Positions 40,904 through 50,458 of a stretch of 64,000 nt of DNA are shown piece after piece. The position numbers and the translations under genes are program-made. The stretch is from Rhodococcoides fascians A44A (GTDB lineage: Bacteria; Actinomycetota; Actinomycetes; Mycobacteriales; Mycobacteriaceae), in assembly GCF_000760735.1 (NCBI RefSeq), contig NZ_JMEX01000007.1, forward strand, positions 283,490 to 347,489, given 5' to 3'. The number at the start of each line of letters is the position of its first letter. Position 1 is the first letter of the stretch. The notes under the pieces are model-generated. The model ran no database searches. It was not told the origin of the DNA and was given only the letters and a program-made list of their open reading frames with translations.

Positions 40904-40930
40904 GTGCGATAAACGCACATAATGTGCGAT
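40904..40930. promoter_or_regulatory. IclR-type tandem operator (second copy)
   Basis: GTGCGATAAACGCAC (40904-40918) differs from the first operator by one base and a second GTGCGAT starts exactly 20 bases later (40924). It lies just upstream of the NTF2-like gene and 100 bases before recC. Confidence 0.75.
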
Positions 40931-40946
40931 TCGTAGTCGCGAGAGT

Positions 40947-40968
40947 ATGTCGGTCGCTCGAGTAGGGT
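40947..40968 (+). promoter_or_regulatory. Weak PafBC-like element before recC
   Basis: ATGTCGGTC, seven bases, then TAGGGT. The 9-mer matches the damage-promoter consensus at 7 positions and the -10 fits TAnnnT, but the spacer is 7 rather than 8 bases. Position, 38-44 bases before the recC start, is right for a promoter. Weaker than the sites at 25464, 50419 and 61665. Confidence 0.4.
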
Positions 40969-41005
40969 CAAGTCAGATTTCCGCCGCCGGCGACGAGCAA
41001 GGGGA

Positions 41006-44000
41006 GTGACGTTGACGCTGCTGATCCATCGTGCGACACGCACGAGTGTTCTCGCGTCCGCTCTGGCCGATGTTCTGGCCACGCCGTTGTCGGATCCGTT
41101 CGCGGCCGAGGTCGTCTCCGTCCCCGCACGTGGTGTCGAGCGGTGGTTGACGCAGCGGCTGTCGGTTTCCCTCGGCGGTGACAGGGGCGACGGCGTTGCC
41201 GCCAACATCGAGTTCCCCTCTCCGGCAAAGCTCGTCGACGAAGCCCTGGCAGATGCTGCGGGCTTCGACCCGGTGGACGACGCGTGGTCGACGGACCGAG
41301 TTCTCTGGGCAACCCTCGCGGTCCTCGACGAGTCGATGGACCAGCCGTGGTGCGCGGTGGTGGCGCACCACCTCGGGCACGGTGCCGACGACCATCGCGC
41401 CGGACGTCGGTGGTCCACGGCGGCCCATCTGGCGGGTCTGTTTCGCACCTACGGAGCGGACCGGCCGCTCATGCTCGTCGACTGGCAGCGCGGCGTCGAC
41501 AGTGACGGACTCGGTGGCGACCTGCCGGAGGATCTGCGCTGGCAAGCCGAGCTGTGGCGCGCGGTCCGTGAACGTATCGGCACGCCGAGTCCGGCGGAAC
41601 GGCTCTCGGAAAGCTGTGACGTCGTGCGGAGCCGTCCCGATCTTCTCCGGCTTCCGGACCGATTGTCGATCTTCGGCGCTACTCGTCTGACGACCGATCA
41701 ACTGCAGGTGGTCGCAGCCATTTCAGCGCATCGAGACGTGCACTTCTGGCTTCCGCATCCCAGTCGTGCGCTGTGGGACGAGAGGGCGCGGTCGAATTCC
41801 ATCGTCAAGCGTGCGGACGACCGATCGATCCTGACGATCGATCACCCGCTGCTCGCCAGCCTGTCCCGGGACGTCCGAGAGCTCCAGTCGAGACTCCTTG
41901 CTCTGGACGCCAGGATCGTCGATCGCGCCGAGGAAGAATCCTTCGAAGTACCCACCCTGCTCGGACGTGTCCAAGCCGATATCGAAGCTGCACGCGCGCC
42001 GGTGCATTCGGCGACACCCGACGGAACCATCGCCGTGCACGCGTGCCATGGCGCGGCCCGGCAGGTGGAGGTCCTCCGCGAGGTGTTGCTCCACGCCTTC
42101 GAGGAGGATCCGACACTCGAACCGCGTGACGTGGTGGTGATGTGTCCGGACGTCGAGACCTACGCACCGTTGATCAGAGCGACGTTCGGACTGGGTTCGC
42201 TGGATCATCCCGGGCACTCGCTCAGGGTGCGCCTCGCCGACCGCAGTCTCCGTCAGACCAACCCGATGCTGTCCGTCGTGGCGACAGTGCTCGATCTCGC
42301 CGTCGGGCGGATCACCGCGAGCGAAGTTCTCGACTTGCTTGCCGCCGAACCCGTTCGACGGCAGTTCTCGCTCACCGACGACGATCTGGAACGACTCCGC
42401 GAGTGGACGCAGGTGGCTGGCGCACGTTGGGGCCTGAACTCCCGGCAGCGACGCGACGTCGGCTTGGACGACTTCACCGAGAACACGTTCTTCGCCGCCG
42501 TCGATCGACTGCTTCTGGGAGTATCGGCCGACGAAACCGCGCACCACTGGCTCGGACGTGCCCTGCCCGTCGACGACGTCGACAGCAGCGACATCGATCT
42601 GACCGGGCGTCTGGCGGAATTCATCGACCGCCTTGCCAGCGTCGTACGCGACATGCAGGGAACCTCCACCACGTCCGAGTGGCGTCGTGCCCTGGTTCGA
42701 GCACTCGACCTCCTCGCCGACGTGGCACCGGCCGACGCGTGGCAGCGAGCGCAGGCACTGCGTGAGATCGCGGCCGCCACACGTCACGGCGATGCGGCAC
42801 CGCTCCGGCTCGCCGACGTCCGGGCCATGCTCGCCCGAGCGCTCGCAGGCCGCCCGTCTCGAACGAATTTCAGGACGGGCGAGCTGACGGTGTGCACCAT
42901 GGTTCCGATGCGTTCGGTTCCGCATCGGGTGGTAGTACTTCTCGGCCTCGACGACGAAGTGTTCCCCCGCACGGGCGGCATGGACGGGGACGACGTGCTC
43001 GCCAGGGATCCAGCACCTGGTGAACGGGACGTCCGCAGCGAGGACCGTCAGTTGCTGCTCGACGCGGTGATGTCCGCCGGGCAGAAATTGTTGCTGTTCT
43101 ACACCGGCGCCGACCCCGTGAACGGATCCACCAAACCTCCGGCGATACCGCTGAGCGAGCTGCTCGACGTCGTACGCACCACCGCAGGCGCCGACGTGGT
43201 CCGCCGACATCCGTTGCAGCCGTTCGATGCGCGAAACTTCGATGCCGAGAATCCGTTCAGCTTCGACGCCGTGTCGTTGAAGGGTGCGCTCGCCGCCCAG
43301 AAGGACAGCGTCCCCGCCGACGAGTTCCTGCCGAGTCGCCTGCCGGCCCGCACGCCGACCGATGTCGCGCTCGCCGACCTGGTGTCGTTCTTCGAGAACC
43401 CGATTGCGGGTTTCCTGAAGCAACGCCTCGGTGTGCGGATTCCCGAGACCGACGACGACATCGCCGATTCGCTCGACATCACCCTCGACGGCCTTCAGCG
43501 GTGGGAAGTCGGGGACCGTATGTTGAACGAGATGCTCTCCGGTACCGAGCTGGACGACTTCCGTGCGGCGGAAATGCGTCGTGGAACGTTGCCGCCCTTC
43601 GAATTCGGAGCCCGGTCCCTGAGAGACATCGTCACCGGCGTCGACACTCTCTACGAGGCCTCGCGAGAGATACACCTCGTTCCTCCCCGCGTGGTGGACA
43701 TCTCGGTGGACCTCGGCGGTGGACGCAGGCTCACCGGGACGGTCACCGGAATTCACGGTGACGTCATCGCGCGCACGTCGTACTCCAAGCTCGCTCCCAA
43801 GCACCGGATCGCTGCGTGGATCAGACTTCTGGCCGTTGCTGCGCAGGACGGTTCGCGTCCCTGGCTGGCCGTGACGACAGGCCGCGGGATGGGATATCAC
43901 CCGATGCGATCGACGATGAACGCGCCGACCGACGCTCTCGCGGTGTTGGCGGAGTTGGTTGCGCTGCGCGACACGGGCCTCGACGCACCGCTGCCGATCG

Positions 44001-44281
44001 GGCCCATCGCGTCGTCGGTCTACGCGGAGAGGAGAACGGCGGGACTGCCTGCCGAGGACGCGTGGAAGGACGCGAGCGACAAATGGTCCGACAGGTTCGG
44101 TGACCACTCCGACCGCAGTATCGCGTACGTACTGGGCCCCTCCGCGCCCCTCGCGGCTCTGACCCGAGGCCACTGGAACGAGTTCCCCTCCGGAGCAGGT
44201 GCCGAGAAGACGGTGTTCGAATCGCTCGCCGGGGTGGTCTGGCGCCCACTGCTGGCGAACGAGGAGGTACGGCGACCATGA
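41006..44281 (+). CDS. recC: Exonuclease V subunit gamma
   Basis: A 1091-residue RecC, the subunit of the RecBCD helicase-nuclease that holds and scans the unwound strands at DNA ends and recognises Chi. Its helicase-like fold is degenerate, without Walker motifs. Recognisable segments: LTLLIHRATRTSVLASALADVL at the start (partial quote), GDLPEDLRWQAELWRAV, ISIFGA-type strand DRLSIFGATRL, PMRSVPHRVVVLLGLDDEVFPR and DLVSFFENPIAGFLKQRLG. The GTG at 41006 lies against AAGGGGA; a TTG at 41012 has better spacing and may be the true start. The ATGA overlap couples it to recB. Confidence 0.92.
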   Translation: MTLTLLIHRATRTSVLASALADVLATPLSDPFAAEVVSVPARGVERWLTQRLSVSLGGDRGDGVAANIEFPSPAKLVDEALADAAGFDPVDDAWSTDRVLWATLAVLDESMDQPWCAVVAHHLGHGADDHRAGRRWSTAAHLAGLFRTYGADRPLMLVDWQRGVDSDGLGGDLPEDLRWQAELWRAVRERIGTPSPAERLSESCDVVRSRPDLLRLPDRLSIFGATRLTTDQLQVVAAISAHRDVHFWLPHPSRALWDERARSNSIVKRADDRSILTIDHPLLASLSRDVRELQSRLLALDARIVDRAEEESFEVPTLLGRVQADIEAARAPVHSATPDGTIAVHACHGAARQVEVLREVLLHAFEEDPTLEPRDVVVMCPDVETYAPLIRATFGLGSLDHPGHSLRVRLADRSLRQTNPMLSVVATVLDLAVGRITASEVLDLLAAEPVRRQFSLTDDDLERLREWTQVAGARWGLNSRQRRDVGLDDFTENTFFAAVDRLLLGVSADETAHHWLGRALPVDDVDSSDIDLTGRLAEFIDRLASVVRDMQGTSTTSEWRRALVRALDLLADVAPADAWQRAQALREIAAATRHGDAAPLRLADVRAMLARALAGRPSRTNFRTGELTVCTMVPMRSVPHRVVVLLGLDDEVFPRTGGMDGDDVLARDPAPGERDVRSEDRQLLLDAVMSAGQKLLLFYTGADPVNGSTKPPAIPLSELLDVVRTTAGADVVRRHPLQPFDARNFDAENPFSFDAVSLKGALAAQKDSVPADEFLPSRLPARTPTDVALADLVSFFENPIAGFLKQRLGVRIPETDDDIADSLDITLDGLQRWEVGDRMLNEMLSGTELDDFRAAEMRRGTLPPFEFGARSLRDIVTGVDTLYEASREIHLVPPRVVDISVDLGGGRRLTGTVTGIHGDVIARTSYSKLAPKHRIAAWIRLLAVAAQDGSRPWLAVTTGRGMGYHPMRSTMNAPTDALAVLAELVALRDTGLDAPLPIGPIASSVYAERRTAGLPAEDAWKDASDKWSDRFGDHSDRSIAYVLGPSAPLAALTRGHWNEFPSGAGAEKTVFESLAGVVWRPLLANEEVRRP

Positions 44282-47200
44282 CGGACTTCGACCTCTACGG
44301 TCCGCTCCCCACCGGCACCACAGTGCTGGAAGCCAGTGCGGGCACCGGAAAGACCTACGCGATAGTCGGATTGGCCACGCGCTACGTCGCCGAGGGCTTG
44401 TGCGACATCTCGCAACTGCTACTCGTCACGTTCTCCCGAGCCGCCACGAGGGAACTGCGTGATCGAACCCGCGCGCGGTTCGCCTCGGTGGCAGCACAAC
44501 TCGCGTTGCCCGGTCCGCACGACGACGGCCTGGTGGCCTTTCTGGCCGACACCACCGACGAGGAAGTTCTGGCGAGACGGCAGCGTCTGCTGCAGGCACT
44601 GTCCGAGTTCGACTCCGGCACCATTGCGACGACGCACAGCTTCTGCCAGCGGATGCTCGACAGTCTGGGCATCGCGGGGGAGAACGAGCCGGACGCCGTG
44701 CTGGTGGAGAACGTCGAGGACCTGACGATGGAGGTCGTCGACGACACCTTCCTTCGTCGCTACGCCAAGGTCGCGGACCGTGATCCGCCGATGACGCTCA
44801 CGGAGGCACGCGAGCTTGCGCGAAAGGCCATCGCCGACAGGCAGTCTGTCCTGGCACCCGAGACGGATGTCGATCCTGCCGTCGGACATCGAGTGTCGTT
44901 CGCCGAGGAGGTACGCACCGAGGTCGGCCGACGCAAGCGGATCGCAGGAATCCGAGACTTCGACGATCTGCTGGAGCTACTGCACGGGGTCTTGGCGGAT
45001 CCTGAGCTCGGCGAATTCGCGTGCGCACGTGTCCGTGAACAGTTTCAGGTCGTCCTCGTGGACGAATTCCAGGACACCGACCCGTGGCAGTGGGGAATCC
45101 TGGCCCGCGCCTTCCACGGAAACTCGACGCTGCTTCTCGTCGGAGACCCGAAACAAGCGATCTACGCGTTCCGCGGCGCCGAGGTGTTCAGTTACCTGGA
45201 CGCGGTGTCCGTTGCCGATCACCGGCTCGAGCTGACCACCAACTGGCGAAGCGACGCGGGCCTGCTCGCGGCACTGGAACACGTGTACGGCGGCGCTGCG
45301 CTGGGCCACGAGGGCATCGTCGCTCACCGGGTCGGCGCCACGCACGAGTACTCCAGGCTCAGCCACGGCGAGCCGCTCCAGGTGAGGTACCTCCCACGCA
45401 CGGGTGCGGGCCCGTTGAACCGGTCCGGATTCCCTGCTGTCGACAGAGTGCGAGGCATCGTCGCCGCCGATCTCGCCGCGGACATCGCCGAGTTGATCGC
45501 CGGCGGCACGACCATTCGACTGAACGGCGTGGAACGGCAGGTCGAACCAGGAGACATCGCGGTCCTCGTCCGATACAACGCGCAAGTTCCGCTCGTTCGT
45601 GACGCTCTCGATCGGGTAGGCGTTCCGTCGGTGCTGACCGGGGGATCCTCGGTGTTCGAAACGCCCGCGGCAACGCAGTGGCTGTGGCTGCTTCAAGCGA
45701 TGGAACAACCTCACCGAGCCGATCGCGTCCGGATGGCTGCGCTCACACCGTTGCTGGGTCGTACGGCAGAGCAGCTCGACGCCGGTGCCGACGACATCGT
45801 CGCCGGGCTGAGCAGCAGCTTGCGAGAATACGGAAACCTCTTCGGTCGAGCGGGATTCGCGGCCATGTTCGAGAAGCTGAGCGGAGACACGGCATTGGAG
45901 GCGCGCCTCCTGGCACTCGATTCGGGGGAGCGCGCGCTGACCGACATTCGCCACGTCGCGCAGCTGTTGAACAAGGCGGCCGTCGAAGACCTGCTCGGCG
46001 CAACCGAACTCGTCCGGTGGCTGACCGAGCGCATCAGCCATCCGCATGCGGTGAACACCGGTGAACGCAGCCGCCGACTGGACAGCGAGGCTGCAGCAGT
46101 GCAGATCGCAACGATCCACGCGACCAAGGGACTGGAGTTTCCGGTCGTGTACGTGCCGTTCGCGTGGCACGCGACATCCCCGCAGAAGCCCGCGACGCTG
46201 GTCTACCACGACGACGAACACCGACGAATCCTCGACGTCGGTGGTGGGCGCGGTCAGGGGTGGGGTGCGAGAAAAACGCTGTCCGACAAGGAACAGGCAG
46301 GCGAGGAGCTACGCCTGCTGTACGTGGCGCTCACGAGAGCCCAGTGCCGAGTCGTCCTGTGGTGGGCGCCTGCGATCACGACGGCCGGGTCACCGCTGCA
46401 CCGAGTGCTGTTCGGCCGAATGCCGGGGACGGCGGAACTGGAGCCGAGACCGAAGGTGCTCGACGACGCTGCCGCCGCGAACCGGCTGGAATCATGGGCA
46501 GGGGCCGCGAACGGGACAGTCGCGGTCGAACCGGCCGAACGCCGCGATGCGCGTGCGCCGGTCGACTCGACGCCCCGTGTGCAGCCGGCGCTCGGCGCAG
46601 CGGTCTTCGGACGCTCGCTCGACATGCTCTGGCGCCGCACGTCCTACTCCGCCATGACCGCGGCGGCCCACGAGGGGCCAGGAGTGCGCAGCGAGCCCGA
46701 GCAACCGGGGATCGAAGACGAACCCGACGAGCCTGCGTCGGGTCCGGTGGTCGGACCAGACGACGACATGCAGGGCATCCCGTCCCCGATGAACGGTTTG
46801 CCCGCCGGAGCGGCATTCGGAACCCTGGTGCACGAGATTCTCGAGCACCTGGACACGTCCGCCGATGACGTGGAGGCCGAGCTGCTGAGCCGATGCACCG
46901 ACGCGATCGAGGAGAACGTCGCGGACATCGAGCCGCAGGCGCTGGCCGACGCGTTGCTACCGGTATTGCGCACACCCCTGGGTTTCGGAACCCTGGAGGA
47001 TATTGCACCGTCGGATCACTTGGCGGAGCTGAACTTCGAACTTCCTCTCGCGGGCGGTGACAACCCGACCGCGCAGGTCGTGACCATCCGGGGCATCGCT
47101 CGGCTCCTTCGCAGCCATCTGCCCGCGGACGACGTCCTGGCCTCGTACGCCGACCGTCTCGATGCCCTCGAATCACCGCCGCTGCGGGGGTATCTGACCG

Positions 47201-47640
47201 GAAGCATCGACTCGGTCCTGCGTGTTCACGAAGCAGGCCGGACGCGCTACGTCGTCGTCGACTACAAGACAAACAGAATCACCAGTGGTGACCTCACCGT
47301 CGAACACTTCACTCGCGAGCGCATGGCCCAGGAGATGATGCGCTCGCACTACCCGCTGCAGGCATTGCTGTATGCCGTTGCTCTGCACCGGTATTTGCGC
47401 TGGCGTCAACCGAACTACGACCCCCGCACCCACCTCGGCGGTGTGCAGTATCTTTTCGTACGCGGCATGGCAGGCCCGCACACACCGGCCGGCTGCGGAG
47501 TCTTCGACTGGTACCCGCCACCGGCACTGGTCACCGACGTGTCCGATCTCCTCGCGGGACACGATCCGAGATCCGGTCGACCAGGTCGGGCAGGAGCGGA
47601 GCCTGCGGAGCGACCAGGTCGAACAGGAGGTTCGTCGTGA
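44278..47640 (+). CDS. recB: Exonuclease V subunit beta
   Basis: A 1120-residue RecB: 3'-5' superfamily 1 helicase plus RecB-family nuclease. Walker A is EASAGTGKTYAIVGLATRYV, Walker B VLVDEFQDTDPWQW, motif III/IV GDPKQAIYAFRGAEVFSYL, motif V IATIHATKGLEFPVVYVPF and motif VI LLYVALTRAQCRVVLWW. The C-terminal nuclease shows AFGTLVHEILEHL and the catalytic VVVDYKTNR. The last 20 residues are a Gly/Arg/Glu-rich tail encoded by a short tandem repeat (47578-47629). It overlaps recC by 4 bases and recD by 4 bases. Confidence 0.95.
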   Translation: MTDFDLYGPLPTGTTVLEASAGTGKTYAIVGLATRYVAEGLCDISQLLLVTFSRAATRELRDRTRARFASVAAQLALPGPHDDGLVAFLADTTDEEVLARRQRLLQALSEFDSGTIATTHSFCQRMLDSLGIAGENEPDAVLVENVEDLTMEVVDDTFLRRYAKVADRDPPMTLTEARELARKAIADRQSVLAPETDVDPAVGHRVSFAEEVRTEVGRRKRIAGIRDFDDLLELLHGVLADPELGEFACARVREQFQVVLVDEFQDTDPWQWGILARAFHGNSTLLLVGDPKQAIYAFRGAEVFSYLDAVSVADHRLELTTNWRSDAGLLAALEHVYGGAALGHEGIVAHRVGATHEYSRLSHGEPLQVRYLPRTGAGPLNRSGFPAVDRVRGIVAADLAADIAELIAGGTTIRLNGVERQVEPGDIAVLVRYNAQVPLVRDALDRVGVPSVLTGGSSVFETPAATQWLWLLQAMEQPHRADRVRMAALTPLLGRTAEQLDAGADDIVAGLSSSLREYGNLFGRAGFAAMFEKLSGDTALEARLLALDSGERALTDIRHVAQLLNKAAVEDLLGATELVRWLTERISHPHAVNTGERSRRLDSEAAAVQIATIHATKGLEFPVVYVPFAWHATSPQKPATLVYHDDEHRRILDVGGGRGQGWGARKTLSDKEQAGEELRLLYVALTRAQCRVVLWWAPAITTAGSPLHRVLFGRMPGTAELEPRPKVLDDAAAANRLESWAGAANGTVAVEPAERRDARAPVDSTPRVQPALGAAVFGRSLDMLWRRTSYSAMTAAAHEGPGVRSEPEQPGIEDEPDEPASGPVVGPDDDMQGIPSPMNGLPAGAAFGTLVHEILEHLDTSADDVEAELLSRCTDAIEENVADIEPQALADALLPVLRTPLGFGTLEDIAPSDHLAELNFELPLAGGDNPTAQVVTIRGIARLLRSHLPADDVLASYADRLDALESPPLRGYLTGSIDSVLRVHEAGRTRYVVVDYKTNRITSGDLTVEHFTRERMAQEMMRSHYPLQALLYAVALHRYLRWRQPNYDPRTHLGGVQYLFVRGMAGPHTPAGCGVFDWYPPPALVTDVSDLLAGHDPRSGRPGRAGAEPAERPGRTGGSS
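47578..47629 (+). repeat. Short tandem repeat in the recB 3' end
   Basis: CGACCAGGTCGGGCAGGAG (47578-47596) and CGACCAGGTCGAACAGGAG (47611-47629) match at 17 of 19 bases with a period of 33, separated by a GGAGC-rich spacer. It encodes a tail that is not part of the nuclease fold. It looks like a dispersed rhodococcal-type short repeat that has landed inside a gene end. Confidence 0.6.
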
Positions 47641-49535
47641 CCGATGCGTCGTTGGTGAAGCGAGCGGACGGGCTGCTGAAGACGTTCAACGAGGTCGGCG
47701 TTCTGGCTCCGGCCGATGTTCACGTCGCCCTCCGGCTCGGTGCGCTCGGCGGAGAATCCGATCCGAATGTTCTGTTCGCCGCTGCTCTTGCGGTTCGGGC
47801 TGTGCGGTCGGGGTCGGTGTGTCTGGATCTGCGGAGGTTGAGGGACGTGACCGTCGACGAGGAGTCCGACGTCGACCTCGGTTCGTTGCCGTGGCCGGAG
47901 CTCGGGGATGTGTTGGCTGCGTTGCGGGCCAGTCCGTTGGTGACGGGAGGAGATCGCGGGCCGTTGGTCCCACTGCGTCTCGTCGACACCGACGACGGTG
48001 AACTGCTGTACCTGGATCGGTATCACCTGCAGGAGCGCACGATTCGGACGGTTCTGGAGACACGCGAATCGTCGAGGCCCGATGTGGACGTCGACGAGGT
48101 GAGGTCGCTGCTGCACGAGCTGTTCCTCGACGAGAACGGGCAGCCGACGATGGCCCCGGATCGGCAGAGGATCGCGGCGGCACTGGCTGCCACACAGTGG
48201 ACAACAGTCATCGCGGGTGGCCCCGGCACGGGCAAGACGCACACGGTGGCCCGGGTGCTGGCGATGTTCTCTCGACAGTTCGGTCCGGGGATTCGGATCG
48301 GCCTCGCTGCTCCCACCGGCAAAGCGGCGGCGCGGCTCCAGGAATCGGTGACCGAACAGTCTGCAGCCCTCGGGCTTCCGCCGGGAATCACTGCCATGAC
48401 GGTGCACCGGTTGCTGGGTTGGCAGCGGGGGAGCAAGAGCAGGTTTCGTCACAACGCAACCAATCGCCTGCCGTACGACGTCATCGTCGTCGACGAGACG
48501 TCGATGGTGTCGCTGACCATGATGTGCAGGCTGCTCGAAGCCGTTCGTCCGGAGACCCGGCTCGTGCTCGTCGGTGACCCGGATCAGCTGACGTCCGTCG
48601 ACGCCGGTGCCGTCCTCGCGGACCTGGTGGCGCGTCCTATCCGGGGCATCGCCGCTGCCGACGGCGGACATTCGGACGGACGGCACGCCTCGCCGCTGAC
48701 CGCGTTGATCGAGGACGACCTCGACGCCGTCAGCGATCCGCACGAGGCCGCGTTGTCGGCGAAGGAACGGGCCCGTCTGGCAGGCGGGGTCGTGCGGTTG
48801 AGCCGAGGCCGACGGTTCGGCGGTGCCATCGCGGAACTTGCCGTCGCTGTTCGCGACGGGCGAGCGGACGACGCAATCGCGTTGCTGAAGGACAGACCGG
48901 ACGAGCTCTCCTTTCATTCACCGTCGGAGCTGTCCGAACTCCAGGCGGACGTTCTGTCCACCGCCGCGTCGGTGACGGACGCAGCCCGCGCCGGTGACGG
49001 ATCCACGGCATTGGCGGAGCTGGAATCGCATCGGCTTCTGTGCGCACACCGTCAGGGCCCGTACGGGGTGCAGACGTGGGCGCGCCGAGCAATGGACTGG
49101 GTGGGCGAGTCGTCCGGCACCTTTCTCGATCCGTCGCGCTGGTACCCGGGCCAGCCGTTGCTCGTCACCGCGAACGACCACGACGCACGCATCTACAACG
49201 GCGACACGGGAGTGGTGATAGATACCGGAGAGGGTGCGTTGATGGCCGCGTTCCAGCGGGGACGCACGCCTCTGATGGTGCATCCGAACGTGCTGTCGTC
49301 GGTGCAGACGGTGTACGCGATGACCATTCATCGCAGCCAGGGCAGCCAGTACGACACCGTGTCCGTGCTGTTGCCCGCGGAAGCCTCGTCACTGCTGACG
49401 CGTGAACTGCTGTACACGGCCATCACGCGAGCACGGAAACATGTGCGAATCATCGGTAGCGAGGACGCATTGCGCGCCGGCGTGGAACGTCAGGTGCTAC
49501 GAGCCAGCGGACTTCGCCGGACGATCGTCGAGTGA
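47637..49535 (+). CDS. recD: Exonuclease V subunit alpha
   Basis: A 632-residue RecD, the 5'-3' helicase subunit of RecBCD. Walker A is IAGGPGTGKTHTVARVLAMF, followed by APTGKAAARLQESV, motif II VIVVDETSMVSLTMM, motif III GDPDQLTSVDAGAVLADLV and the C-terminal SF1B motifs AMTIHRSQGSQYDTVSVLLP and LLYTAITRARKHVRI. The N-terminal region (about 1-160) pairs with RecC. GTG start overlapping recB by 4 bases. Its last 39 bases overlap, tail to tail, the TY-Chap-like gene. Confidence 0.95.
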   Translation: MTDASLVKRADGLLKTFNEVGVLAPADVHVALRLGALGGESDPNVLFAAALAVRAVRSGSVCLDLRRLRDVTVDEESDVDLGSLPWPELGDVLAALRASPLVTGGDRGPLVPLRLVDTDDGELLYLDRYHLQERTIRTVLETRESSRPDVDVDEVRSLLHELFLDENGQPTMAPDRQRIAAALAATQWTTVIAGGPGTGKTHTVARVLAMFSRQFGPGIRIGLAAPTGKAAARLQESVTEQSAALGLPPGITAMTVHRLLGWQRGSKSRFRHNATNRLPYDVIVVDETSMVSLTMMCRLLEAVRPETRLVLVGDPDQLTSVDAGAVLADLVARPIRGIAAADGGHSDGRHASPLTALIEDDLDAVSDPHEAALSAKERARLAGGVVRLSRGRRFGGAIAELAVAVRDGRADDAIALLKDRPDELSFHSPSELSELQADVLSTAASVTDAARAGDGSTALAELESHRLLCAHRQGPYGVQTWARRAMDWVGESSGTFLDPSRWYPGQPLLVTANDHDARIYNGDTGVVIDTGEGALMAAFQRGRTPLMVHPNVLSSVQTVYAMTIHRSQGSQYDTVSVLLPAEASSLLTRELLYTAITRARKHVRIIGSEDALRAGVERQVLRASGLRRTIVE

Positions 49536-50357
49536 CGACGCGGAGCCGAGGTGGCGACGCAGACTGACTGCGGTGTCCGACCACGACCGCGCCTGTTGTT
49601 CCCAGACGCGCGCCCGAGCCGGCGTACCCCGGCGACGGAGCTCGAACGCCCGAGCGGTTGCCCGGTCGGCGTGCACGCCCGCAGTGGCAGCCAGTTCGTC
49701 CAACCGGTCGGCGCCGCAGAGGGACGCCACCGTCACGCTGTCCAACGGACCGCCGGCGAGCTCGCAGAACGTGTGCAGTGATCGGAGGCCCTCCGGCACT
49801 TCGGCGGACGCCTGTCGTTCGGCGGATGCTGCCGCGACGGGGTGTGGCTCGTGAGCAAGCGCTACCGGTCCGCCGGCGCCGCCGGCCAGACCGACCGTCC
49901 ACGCACTGAGGAACGACGGATGGGGCACGTCCCACACTTCGCGGAACGTGGCGACCGCGACCGTGGCCAGCAGATCCGCCTCGTCCCGCGGTCCGTCGAC
50001 GGTGAAGTCCATCACCGTGCCGTCGAGCATGGGCTTCCCGGCCTCCGACCAGCCGAGACCGTGCAGGCGCCGATCGGCGGCCGTCATGTCGACGTCGTCG
50101 GGGTACAGGTAGGACGGCAACGACGCGACGCCGACGATGACGTCTCCGTCGATCGCCACGAGGTCCACATACGGCCGCTGGCCTCGTTGTCCATGAGATG
50201 CCTGGGCCGAGGTGATGGTGACGTAGCTTCCCGTGGGCATCGCCGCGACATGAGCGGTGAGGTTCTTCTCGAACCGCTGCCACGCACCCGCGACATCGGC
50301 ATCGAACATCCCGGCATCGAACGGACCGTGCTCGATACCACCCTGCTCGGTAGACAC
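49497..50357 (-). CDS. TY-Chap-like protein, short paralogue
   Basis: A 286-residue paralogue of the protein at 24098-25402. N-terminal part: GAWQRFEKNLTAHVAAMPTG, then FREVWDVPHPSFLSA; C-terminal part: FCELAGGPLDSVTVASLCGA and SWSDTAVSLRRHL. The central YbjN-like domain of the longer protein is missing. GTG at 50357 has AAGGAG 5 bases upstream. A PafBC-type promoter (50419-50441) lies 62 bases before the start, matching the paralogue. It follows the HemS-like gene in the same direction and its 3' end overlaps recD by 39 bases. Confidence 0.72.
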   Translation of the reverse strand: MSTEQGGIEHGPFDAGMFDADVAGAWQRFEKNLTAHVAAMPTGSYVTITSAQASHGQRGQRPYVDLVAIDGDVIVGVASLPSYLYPDDVDMTAADRRLHGLGWSEAGKPMLDGTVMDFTVDGPRDEADLLATVAVATFREVWDVPHPSFLSAWTVGLAGGAGGPVALAHEPHPVAAASAERQASAEVPEGLRSLHTFCELAGGPLDSVTVASLCGADRLDELAATAGVHADRATARAFELRRRGTPARARVWEQQARSWSDTAVSLRRHLGSASSLDDRPAKSAGS

Positions 50358-50418
50358 ATGCGCTCCTTCGTCGAACCGGATTCTCGAAGTTTCACCCGGC
50401 TGTAACCGCCGCCCTCGA

Positions 50419-50441
50419 AAGATATCGGCTGGGTCCGACAA
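50419..50441 (-). promoter_or_regulatory. PafBC-type DNA-damage promoter before the second TY-Chap-like gene
   Basis: On the minus strand TTGTCGGAC, eight bases, then TATCTT, fitting the damage motif (7 of 9, correct spacing, TAnnnT). It aligns with the site at 25464-25486 in sequence and in distance to the start codon, which supports descent or convergent function. Confidence 0.7.
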
Positions 50442-50458
50442 AGTTGGTGAGGCACGAG

